A DNA stretch of 48,060 nucleotides from Sphingobacteriales bacterium (lineage in GTDB: Bacteria > Bacteroidota > Bacteroidia > Chitinophagales > JADJOU01): NCBI GenBank assembly GCA_021297855.1, contig JAJTHM010000014.1:1-48060 (forward strand), read 5' to 3'. Below, piece by piece: positions 41,905 to 48,060 of this stretch (position 1 is its first letter; each line of letters begins with the position of its first letter). Under the pieces are notes generated by a model. It searched no databases. It saw nothing but the letters and a program-made list of their open reading frames with translations, and was not told the DNA's origin. The position numbers and the translations under genes are program-made.

Positions 41905-41985
41905 AGATTCCTGCATACGCAGGAATGACGGCACCTTTGCTCTTCTGCGTCATTCCTAAAAAAGCGAAGAACAATTCAGGAATCT
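41905..41985. repeat. Nested palindromic intergenic element
   Basis: AGATTCCTG (41905-41913) pairs with CAGGAATCT (41977-41985); AGGAATGACG (41921-41930) pairs with CGTCATTCCT (41948-41957). A competing hairpin ATTCCTGC/GCAGGAAT lies at 41907-41926. The word GATTCCTGCATACGCAGG resembles REP-like dispersed repeats in other phyla. Confidence 0.65.
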
Positions 41986-42158
41986 TAATAACATTAATAT
42001 ATTTGCGAACTAGCATATTAGTTTAAGTACAAAAATAGTCATAACCGTTTTTCTTTAAGTGAAATAAATGTTATTGATTCTTTTGAGAGATTTTTATTCC
42101 TTGCAAACTAATTAAAATGAACCAATTTTGATGTAAAGAATCTATTTTTACCTCGAGT
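41986..42158. other. Intergenic stretch before the helicase gene
   Basis: The remainder of the gap between the RnfD-like gene and the helicase gene (with 41856-41904) is AT-rich and has no gene I can support. A loose -7-like word (TCTATTTTTACC) is about 20 bases before the helicase start. Confidence 0.35.
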
Positions 42159-44084
42159 ATGAGCCAGAAAATAGAGAGACTAGAAAAGCTGAATAAGGCT
42201 TTAGATATAGAATTTCAGCATGATAAAACTATCTATGAAGAGACTTTAAAAAAACTATCTGTCAAAGAGTTAGTTGAAAAAGGACTCACATGGTATCCAC
42301 TCAAAATCAATGAAACAGGATTTACCGTAGGTGAATATCCCTACCTCACGTTAGAGATAGCCGAAGATAAACTCGTATCCCACCAGTTTAAGAGTGGTTC
42401 TATGATACGTTTTTTTCAGAATGTAGATGGCAATATCCATACCCACTCCGTGCGTGGGAGTGTTTACTATGTTTCGAGCAATCAGATTAAAATTATATTA
42501 GAAGAAGACGATTTCCCTGATTGGTACCAAGATGGAAAAATAGGTATCGCTTCCGATTTTGATGAAAAATCTTTTAAAGAAATGCGCATCGCACTGGCTG
42601 AAGTCGAGAAAGCGGGAGACTCCACGACATTAGCACATTTGAGAGATAAATTTTATGGGCTTAGAACCACTTCTCCTATTCAATCTATAAAATTTACCCC
42701 GCGCAACACTTCCCTCAACGCCAGCCAAATCCATGCCATAGAACATATTCTCGGCATGGAAGATTTCCTCATCATTCACGGACCTCCAGGAACTGGCAAG
42801 ACGACGACACTCATAGAAGCTATCTATCAACTCAGTAAAAAAGAAAGTCAAATTCTTGTCTGTTCACCCAGCAATAGCGCAACAGATTTATTGGTGGAGA
42901 AATTATCTTCCATAGGTCTGAAAACACTGCGTATAGGCAACATTTCTCGTGTCAATGAAGCGGTATTATCTCAAACGCTCGATGCTAAAATCGATGCCGC
43001 TCCTGAAATTTTAGAAATAAAAAAGCTGCGAAGAAAAGCAGATGAATTTCGAAAAATGGCGAATAAATACAAACGTCAATTCGGGCCAGAGGAAAGAGAG
43101 CAGCGCAAACTGCTCTTACAAGAAGTGAAGGAAATCCATAAACATATCCGATGGATAGAAGATTATCTCGTCAAAAAAATCTTAGAAGAATCTCAAGTCA
43201 TCTGCACCACCTTAGTCGGTAGTCAGCAGAACTATCTCAAGGATATGAAATTTCAGACCGTGGTCATCGATGAAGGTTCACAAGCCTTAGAGCCTGCCAC
43301 TTGGATTCCAATTCTAAAAGCAGAAAAAGTCATTCTCGCTGGAGATCCTTTTCAGCTGCCTCCCACGATCAAGAGCCATGAAGCTGAGAAACAAGGGCTA
43401 TCCACAACCCTTATGGACATAGGATTTCAGGTGAAGAATAGAGTCTTTCTTCTCGATACGCAGTACCGTATGAAAGAAGAAATCATGGGATTTAGCAATC
43501 TCGTATTTTATGAAAATAAACTACAAGCTGCCCCTAATACGAAAGAACATTATTTTCAAATTCGCGATACCCTATACCCTACCCTGCAGTTTATCGATAC
43601 GGCAGGCTGTGGTTTCGATGAAAAAAAGCAAGACAACTCAGACAGTCTTTCCAATCCTGAAGAATGCAAATTATTATTTGACTATCTAGGCAAGCTTCTC
43701 CTCGAACTAAAATACCAATACGACCACTTGAGCATAGGCGTCATAGCGCCCTACCGAGGTCAGGTGGAGTATATGAAAAACTACGACAGAGAATTTTCAC
43801 AACTCAAACTGAACTACAATATCGATATTTCCACGATAGATTCTTTCCAAGGTCAGGAGCGCGATATCATCTGCATCAGCCTTGTGCGCTCGAATGACGA
43901 AGGGAGTATAGGCTTCCTCAAAGACTACCGGCGTATCAATGTAGCCCTCACCCGCGCGAAAAAAATGCTCATCGTCTTCGGTGATAGCGCTACCCTCTCC
44001 CAAGACGATTTCTACAACCAATGGCTCGACTACTGCCATTCCCACAATGCTTATAAGAGTGCGTGGGAGTTTATGGGGGAGTGA
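42159..44084 (+). CDS. Dna2/NAM7- or IGHMBP2-like superfamily 1 helicase
   Basis: A 641-aa SF1B-type helicase. A coiled-coil and OB-like region (about 1-180) is followed by Walker A GPPGTGKTTTLIEA (208-221), VCSPSNSATD, VVIDEGSQALEP (Walker B, about 370), LAGDPFQLPP, LDTQYRMKEEIMGF, TIDSFQGQERDIICISLVRS and INVALTRAKKMLIVFGD. It would unwind DNA or RNA 5'-3'. The final 120 bases (43965-44084) recur at 44970-45089 on the other side of the zeta-type gene. The C-terminus IVFGD..EFMGE is complete in this copy. Confidence 0.92.
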   Translation: MSQKIERLEKLNKALDIEFQHDKTIYEETLKKLSVKELVEKGLTWYPLKINETGFTVGEYPYLTLEIAEDKLVSHQFKSGSMIRFFQNVDGNIHTHSVRGSVYYVSSNQIKIILEEDDFPDWYQDGKIGIASDFDEKSFKEMRIALAEVEKAGDSTTLAHLRDKFYGLRTTSPIQSIKFTPRNTSLNASQIHAIEHILGMEDFLIIHGPPGTGKTTTLIEAIYQLSKKESQILVCSPSNSATDLLVEKLSSIGLKTLRIGNISRVNEAVLSQTLDAKIDAAPEILEIKKLRRKADEFRKMANKYKRQFGPEEREQRKLLLQEVKEIHKHIRWIEDYLVKKILEESQVICTTLVGSQQNYLKDMKFQTVVIDEGSQALEPATWIPILKAEKVILAGDPFQLPPTIKSHEAEKQGLSTTLMDIGFQVKNRVFLLDTQYRMKEEIMGFSNLVFYENKLQAAPNTKEHYFQIRDTLYPTLQFIDTAGCGFDEKKQDNSDSLSNPEECKLLFDYLGKLLLELKYQYDHLSIGVIAPYRGQVEYMKNYDREFSQLKLNYNIDISTIDSFQGQERDIICISLVRSNDEGSIGFLKDYRRINVALTRAKKMLIVFGDSATLSQDDFYNQWLDYCHSHNAYKSAWEFMGE

Positions 44085-44140
44085 GTTTCTATTGCCACCT
44101 TTTGAAACAATTAAACTAAACTCAAAAGTCTAAATATCAT

Positions 44141-44148
44141 TAGCTTTG
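44141..44148 (+). promoter_or_regulatory. -7 promoter box of the zeta-type gene
   Basis: TAGCTTTG fits TAnnTTTG and ends 6 bases before the ATG at 44155, so the message is nearly leaderless. A TTG frame from 44146 lies inside this box, so it is unlikely to be the start. Confidence 0.5.
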
Positions 44149-44154
44149 CAATGG

Positions 44155-44751
44155 ATGAAAGAAAAAATTCTGTATATAGTAGCTGGATGCAATGGTGCAG
44201 GGAAAACAACTGCTTCTTATACTATTTTGCCTGAAATAATTAACTGCAAAGAATTCGTTAATGCAGACGAAATAGCCAAAGGACTTTCTCCTTTTCAGCC
44301 AGAAAAAGTTTCATTTGAAGCTGGAAGAATAATGCTAAACAGACTAAATGACCTAATTATAAATGAAGAAACATTTGCATTTGAAACGACACTCTCAACA
44401 CTCTCATACAAACCGAAAATAGAAGAAGCTAAGGAAAAGGGATATATAGTAAATCTACTATTTTTCTGGTTAGAAAGTAAAGACCTGGCAAAAGAAAGAG
44501 TAAAAACAAGAGTAGCTGAAGGCGGTCACAACATTGATGAAACAACCATTGAAAGAAGGTATGATCGTGGTATTCAAAATTTATTTGACATTTACCTCCC
44601 AATCGTTGATGGTGCTTTAATATTCGACAATTCGCTTTCAAAACCAATCCTAGTAGCCAATAAAAAAATAGGTCAAGAAACTATTATTATAAATAAAGAA
44701 AAATTTAATAAAATAATCCAACAATATGAATGCAGCAGAAAGACAAAATGA
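44155..44751 (+). CDS. Zeta-toxin-family kinase
   Basis: A 198-aa P-loop kinase from the ATG at 44155: VAGCNGAGKTTASYTILPE (Walker A, residues 9-27), VNADEIAKGLSPFQPEKVSFEAGR, AFETTLST, LLFFWLESKDLAKERVKTRVAEGGHNI (LID-like) and RYDRGIQNLF. Zeta toxins phosphorylate UDP-N-acetylglucosamine and poison wall synthesis; chromosomal homologues may have other targets. It is followed by a 49-aa gene overlapping by 26 bases. It lies between the helicase gene and a second copy of the helicase 3' end. Confidence 0.85.
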   Translation: MKEKILYIVAGCNGAGKTTASYTILPEIINCKEFVNADEIAKGLSPFQPEKVSFEAGRIMLNRLNDLIINEETFAFETTLSTLSYKPKIEEAKEKGYIVNLLFFWLESKDLAKERVKTRVAEGGHNIDETTIERRYDRGIQNLFDIYLPIVDGALIFDNSLSKPILVANKKIGQETIIINKEKFNKIIQQYECSRKTK

Positions 44752-44875
44752 AATATTTAATAAAATAATCAAGGGCATGGACAAAGTCTATGAAAAACTT
44801 ATCGAATATAAGAAACTAAAGAACAGCGAACTTGTAGTGATGCAAGATGGGAAAATTCTAAGAATTAAACCATAG
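44726..44875 (+). CDS. 49-aa partner of the zeta-type kinase, candidate antitoxin
   Basis: Forty-nine codons from ATG 44726 to TAG 44873, overlapping the kinase 3' end by 26 bases in another frame. The peptide MNAAERQNEIFNKIIKGM is a charged helix, continued by DKVYEKLIEYKKLKNSELVV and a short tail DGKILRIKP. The helix and lysine-rich stretch could bind the kinase. From memory, small proteins of this style accompany zeta-family genes in Bacteroidetes. No function is proved. Confidence 0.6.
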   Translation: MNAAERQNEIFNKIIKGMDKVYEKLIEYKKLKNSELVVMQDGKILRIKP

Positions 44876-44969
44876 GTGCTTATTTTATTTACTACCTTTA
44901 AGATGTTATGCATCAGCGCCTAAACCTAAATCTTTAACAATAAGTTAGTCAATAAGAACAAGAGGATAA
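44876..44969. other. Short gap between the 49-aa gene and the helicase fragment
   Basis: Ninety-four bases without a gene. AT-rich, with no hairpin followed by a T-run. The junction with the helicase fragment is sharp, at the ATG codon of the fragment (44970). Confidence 0.4.
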
Positions 44970-45089
44970 ATGCTAATCGTCTTCGGTGATAGCGCTACCC
45001 TTTCTCAAGATGATTTCTACAACCAATGGCTCGACTACTGCCATTCCCACAATGCATATAAAAGTGCTTGGGAGTTTATGGGGATATAA
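44970..45089 (+). pseudogene. Second copy of the helicase 3' end (120 bp)
   Basis: This 120-bp stretch aligns without gaps to helicase bases 43965-44084. Eight codons differ. Seven differences are synonymous (Leu, Leu, Ser, Asp, Ala, Lys, Ala), and the final Glu-stop is replaced by Ile-stop. The encoded 39-aa tail is MLIVFGDSATLSQDDFYNQW and on to EFMGI. It lacks the rest of the helicase, so it is a fragment. The pattern points to an allele under protein-level selection until it was separated, not to a slow local duplication. Confidence 0.85.
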
Positions 45090-45105
45090 ATAAATTGCAA
45101 CGGAT

Positions 45106-45136
45106 TTGGATAGTAATGTTTTATATTATATATTTG
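45106..45136 (+). promoter_or_regulatory. Promoter of the HindVP-like restriction-modification operon
   Basis: TTG (45106-45108), a 20-base spacer and TATATTTG (45129-45136) match the consensus. It lies directly after the helicase fragment and 34 bases before the endonuclease ATG. Confidence 0.65.
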
Positions 45137-45170
45137 CGGAAAATAAAAGTTACGGACATTAGAAAAAATA

Positions 45171-46244
45171 ATGGAACAAAAACCTGCATTATTCGGAATA
45201 AAACATTCTAATAGAGATATTTCTAAACCAGATAGTTGGGGTAAGAATAAATTCAATGCCACGTTTCCGGCTTCTTTGATTGCCTATATGGATAGTGTTG
45301 GCAAAAATCCTGTCTATCTAAAGATGGGATCAGATAATTCATTAGAACACAACTATATTTCTGGAAAAGAACTTTTTAAATTAAATCCTTTGGATGATTC
45401 ACTTTATTACTCCTTTGAATCTTCATATACCCCTTTTCAAACATTAACTTTGAATAACCCGCCTAACGTAGATTTAATGTTAATAAATCACAAGTCTTCT
45501 GAAATCCTAGCAGGATATGAAGTCAAACTAACTACTTTACCTGATGAAAGTACACATAATCTTTCAGAAGATAAGTATGGAAGTGAGATAGTTATTCGAA
45601 TGCCTTCTATACATTTTTTAGCGTGTAGTTTAGCGTCTATTTATAAAGATAATCGAAAAGATTTAAAGAAATATTTTGGTCAGAATGGATTTGGAAATAT
45701 TTCAAGCTATACTGAAGCAGCACAAGTAAATCCAAAAATAGGGGATATTTGGATGATTATGAACAATATAATTACTGACAATTTAGATAAGCAGAAACCT
45801 ACAATAATCCAACCAATTTGGAAAACACTGGGAAAAAAACCACTTTTAGCTGAAAACTGCTTAGATGTTTTTGTCTGGTCAGACTTAGCTTTTACTAAAC
45901 TTTTCATGACTGAATCAGCCAGAGTCCCCCTTGATGCAACAGTTCCAGTGAATAGACCAACAAGAGCGTTAATTCAATTATTCTTCATGCTTAATGAATT
46001 TTATATCCGTGGCAACTTTGACTCAAAAGATATTTTTCAAAAATTGACTTATACAGTTAAAAACGACAAGGCTTTTTCTGTGTCTGGAAGGAAAACAAAT
46101 ATTTTGATGAAATGTGAAGAACTTTTAAAACCCAGAATAACTAAACAAGAGATAAAAAACATAATTTTGGGAGGTGGTCATTTGCTGCTTTCTCCTGAAA
46201 GAAGGTTTGACGCTGTGGTTGCTAATTCCTTAGATTTGTTTTAA
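45171..46244 (+). CDS. HindVP-like type II restriction endonuclease
   Basis: A 357-aa protein. ALFGIKHSNRDISKPDSWGK and FNATFPASLIAYM at the start match, from memory, the HindVP restriction endonuclease family. The PD-(D/E)xK-type core is NVDLMLINHKSSEILAGYEVKL with Asp101, Glu117 and Lys119. HindVP reads GRCGYC; this enzyme's site cannot be known from the sequence. The methyltransferase follows after 7 bases, as in a type II pair. The endonuclease gene is first, so some control of expression must protect the host during entry. Confidence 0.75.
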   Translation: MEQKPALFGIKHSNRDISKPDSWGKNKFNATFPASLIAYMDSVGKNPVYLKMGSDNSLEHNYISGKELFKLNPLDDSLYYSFESSYTPFQTLTLNNPPNVDLMLINHKSSEILAGYEVKLTTLPDESTHNLSEDKYGSEIVIRMPSIHFLACSLASIYKDNRKDLKKYFGQNGFGNISSYTEAAQVNPKIGDIWMIMNNIITDNLDKQKPTIIQPIWKTLGKKPLLAENCLDVFVWSDLAFTKLFMTESARVPLDATVPVNRPTRALIQLFFMLNEFYIRGNFDSKDIFQKLTYTVKNDKAFSVSGRKTNILMKCEELLKPRITKQEIKNIILGGGHLLLSPERRFDAVVANSLDLF

Positions 46245-46251
46245 TAGCGTA

Positions 46252-47151
46252 ATGAGAACAGTTGATTTATTTGCAGGATGTGGCGGACTTTCATTAGGTT
46301 TAAAGAATGCAGGATTTAATGTTGTGGCTGCCTATGAAAATTGGAACGCCGCCGCAAATATTTATCAAAAAAATTTTAATCATCCTGTTTTTGAGATTGA
46401 TTTATCAGATATTGAAAAGGCTATTACTCATATTAATCAGTTTAACCCAGAGATTATTGTAGGCGGCCCGCCTTGTCAAGACTTTTCAAGCGCAGGAAAA
46501 AGAAACGAGAATGGAACTCGTGGAAATTTAACACTTTCCTATGCAAGAATTGTTTCTGGTATAATGCCAAAATGGTTCCTTATGGAAAATGTAGAGAGAA
46601 TTAACAAAACTGTAATTTTTGCAGAGGCGAAAAGAATTTTACAAGAAGCTGGATATAGTTTTACAGAAACAGTTCTTGATTCTAGTAAATGTGGAGTTCC
46701 TCAAAAAAGAAAAAGAATGTTTCTGATTGGCCATATTGAAGCTCCTGATAATTTTTTAGTCGATAAACTCTTGTTAGGGCTATCTAAAAATAGTATGACT
46801 ATCCGTGAGTATATGGGAAAACATCTTGAGATAGAACACTACTACAGACACGCTAGGAGTTATGCTAGACGAGGGATTTTCAGTATTGATGAGCCAAGTC
46901 CTACTATTAGAGGAGTTAATAGACCCATTCCTCCTAATTATTCACCACATCCTGGAGATGCCACATCAAATATAAAAAATGTAAGACCACTTACTTCTAT
47001 AGAAAGGTCATATTTACAGACCTTTCCTAGAAATTTTAATTGGAACGGATTAAACAAAACTACATTAGAGCAAATTATTGGTAATGCTGTCCCTGTAAAT
47101 CTAGCAAAGTATGTTGGAAATTGTATTATGGAATACGAAAAAAGCAAATAG
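46252..47151 (+). CDS. DNA (cytosine-5) methyltransferase of the RM pair
   Basis: A 299-aa C5 methyltransferase with motif I DLFAGCGGLSLGL, motif IV GGPPCQDFSSAGKR (catalytic Cys75), motif VI MENVERI, motif VIII QKRKRMFLIG, a target-recognition region and motifs IX and X (PTIRGVNRP, GNAVPVNLAKYV). It methylates cytosine in the site cut by the partner endonuclease. At 299 aa it is at the short end for the family, which suggests a small target-recognition domain. Confidence 0.93.
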   Translation: MRTVDLFAGCGGLSLGLKNAGFNVVAAYENWNAAANIYQKNFNHPVFEIDLSDIEKAITHINQFNPEIIVGGPPCQDFSSAGKRNENGTRGNLTLSYARIVSGIMPKWFLMENVERINKTVIFAEAKRILQEAGYSFTETVLDSSKCGVPQKRKRMFLIGHIEAPDNFLVDKLLLGLSKNSMTIREYMGKHLEIEHYYRHARSYARRGIFSIDEPSPTIRGVNRPIPPNYSPHPGDATSNIKNVRPLTSIERSYLQTFPRNFNWNGLNKTTLEQIIGNAVPVNLAKYVGNCIMEYEKSK

Positions 47152-47208
47152 AATTTCAATAGTGAAGCTCTTCTCAGTTTTTAACTAATATAATAACATC
47201 TCTAATCC

Positions 47209-47847
47209 TCAAACCTCTGTCTCCTCCAAAATCCAAACATCTCCATCGCGCATGACTTTAAATAGCCAACCATTGTCTATACATCGCTGAACTTCTTTGC
47301 CAATCATTTCCGACTCGTGGTGGTCTGAATCGTAATGCGGAAGAATGCCATAATCAAACAAGCCTAGACCTTCCCAGATATTTTCTTGCATCTGTCGATA
47401 GGGGAAATCATTCGGCATATCCACGTTTGAAATATATTTCAAAGAATCACATAGAATACAAACACCAGCGCTATATCCTCCCCAAAAAAAGTTTTTTCGA
47501 TAGCGGAGCTCTTGCAGATAGATGTCATCAAAACCACTCAAGCGCATAGCCATGCGCAAAATAAATGTATGTCCACCCGCCAGCCATATACCATCTAGCT
47601 CAGAAAGTTTTTTACTCAAAGTATCTTTCTTTCCGAAATAATCTTTCAAATCCAGATGTTCATTCTGAAATCCTAAACTATCCAAAAAATCCATTTCCTC
47701 TTTTAAATGCTTGGCCCGTATTTCAGGGCTCGCCGTCGTCCAGTCTTTGGAATTATTGATATGTCCTATGCGCGCTCCCTTTGGAAGCATTTTTGCAAGT
47801 TCATCGACCTTATTTCCGAATTTGTAGGAGGAGAGGTAGTAGTTCAT
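47209..47847 (-). CDS. pepE: Peptidase E, S51 family
   Basis: A 212-aa protein of the S51 fold: YYLSSYKFGN, IWLAGGHTFILRMAM and GGYSAGVCILCDSL, with the nucleophile Ser in GYSAG and His in PHYDSDHHES. It cuts Asp-X dipeptides (aspartyl dipeptidase) in the cytoplasm. Its length (212) is close to the 229 aa of the Salmonella enzyme. It is convergent with the methyltransferase and shares the gap to the right-hand IS with its promoter. Confidence 0.88.
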   Translation of the reverse strand: MNYYLSSYKFGNKVDELAKMLPKGARIGHINNSKDWTTASPEIRAKHLKEEMDFLDSLGFQNEHLDLKDYFGKKDTLSKKLSELDGIWLAGGHTFILRMAMRLSGFDDIYLQELRYRKNFFWGGYSAGVCILCDSLKYISNVDMPNDFPYRQMQENIWEGLGLFDYGILPHYDSDHHESEMIGKEVQRCIDNGWLFKVMRDGDVWILEETEV

Positions 47848-47929
47848 AATTACAAGTTATAAATTCTAGTAAAAATAATAGTATTCGTAATGTGCTAGTT
47901 TTTTTTCACAAGAAATATCAAAACCATTG

Positions 47930-48037
47930 TTGTCCGAGATAAATTAAGCTGACCTTCCGAAAAAGGTCAGCTTTTTTAGTTTTGCAAGTTCCTACACTTT
48001 TAAAACCATGAACAAAAGTACAAATTATTTCGGACAG
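47930..48037 (+). mobile_element. Left end and leader of an IS, reading rightward
   Basis: The order matches the left end of the window: edge TTGTCCGA (47930-47937), an 11-bp terminator stem, a -7 box TAGTTTTG (47977-47984), a weak GTTTT/AAAAC hairpin and the ATG of a transposase (48008). The stems share almost no sequence with the other copy. TCGGACAG, which ends this span, is inside the transposase gene (Phe-Gly-Gln), not a terminal repeat. Confidence 0.6.
47946..47977 (+). terminator. Inward-facing terminator inside the right IS end
   Basis: AAGCTGACCTT (47946-47956), a 6-base loop and AAGGTCAGCTT (47963-47973) are followed by six Ts. It would stop transcripts from peptidase E side sequence entering the transposase. 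Confidence 0.75.
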
Positions 48038-48060
48038 CACCTATTTTCTCAAATAGCAAA
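48008..48060 (+). CDS. IS4-type transposase, N-terminal fragment (runs off the window)
   Basis: ATG at 48008 opens MNKSTNYFGQHLFSQIA, which pairs with MDKNTKSLGQPILNQIF at the other end: both have K-[NS]-T, G-Q and Q-I at the same places. From memory it is the start of an IS4-type (DUF4372) transposase. The remainder is outside the window. Confidence 0.55.
   Translation, partial: MNKSTNYFGQHLFSQIA

Noticed and set aside
47152-47208. Possible regulatory element between the methyltransferase and peptidase E
   Set aside because: Only 57 AT-rich bases between convergent stops, with no stem and no T-run.
22-48037. A composite transposon with the two ISs as its arms
   Set aside because: The copies differ clearly in their stems, so they are not a recent pair, and the genes between them are chromosomal housekeeping genes (ffh, rpsT, pyrE, ubiE). 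IS elements at contig ends are expected.

Overview
The window looks like chromosomal DNA of a Bacteroidota (Bacteroidetes) bacterium. It is AT-rich and has many promoters of the Bacteroidetes type (TTG, a spacer of about 17-22 bases, then TAnnTTTG). It encodes a PorT-like type IX secretion protein, a cargo protein with a type IX C-terminal sorting domain, many outer-membrane barrels, the long Bacteroidetes form of PurM, and a UbiE for menaquinone. No tRNA, rRNA or CRISPR array was seen. Both ends run into the 5' ends of two related but non-identical insertion sequences whose transposase genes point out of the window. This suggests a contig that ends in repeats.

Layout. 1-133: start of an IS (leftward), inserted in the signal-peptide region of a TolC-like gene (123-1520). 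1.6-10.2 kb: cell-envelope genes (carboxypeptidase-regulatory-like protein, DUF3078-type barrel, GT4 glycosyltransferase plus class V aminotransferase, an outer-membrane transporter-like barrel, and a large M1 aminopeptidase with a C-terminal barrel-like half). 10.3-14.8 kb: a lipoprotein, a DUF4143 ATPase with a three-copy repeat over its promoter, a dicarboxylate/glutamate symporter and a GNAT protein. 14.8-22.5 kb: phosphopantetheinyl transferase, porT-ubiE, then divergently engB-pyrE-purM-dinB, an exonuclease, a polyprenol-phosphate mannosyltransferase-like GT2 and an FAD oxidoreductase. 22.6-29.2 kb: a large Ig-repeat type IX cargo protein, an ECF sigma-factor operon, rpsT, a 50-aa membrane protein, PduO, a DUF2795 protein and a BaiN-type flavoprotein. 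29.3-32.3 kb: a large DUF6044-like membrane protein with a coupled 42-aa protein, an orphan, and a ParE-type toxin-antitoxin pair. 32.6-41.9 kb: ffh, a 2-oxoacid dehydrogenase E2, a DUF6624 lipoprotein, an LptF/G - PAP2 - polyprenyl synthase operon, an N-acetylglucosamine-kinase-like protein and an orphan RnfD-like protein. 42.2-47.9 kb: an accessory cluster with a Dna2/IGHMBP2-like helicase, a zeta-type kinase with a 49-aa partner, a second copy of the helicase 3' end, a HindVP-like restriction-modification system and peptidase E.

The most notable region is 43.96-45.09 kb. The last 120 bases of the helicase gene recur directly downstream, on the far side of the zeta cassette. Before the last sense codon and stop, all seven differences between the copies are synonymous. 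This looks like a cassette that entered by recombination at the helicase 3' end and left the displaced (or an imported) end behind. Other points of interest are the operator-like repeats of the DUF4143 gene, three small proteins of 42-50 aa, several near-leaderless genes, and a TTTTATACT motif ahead of three intrinsic terminators.
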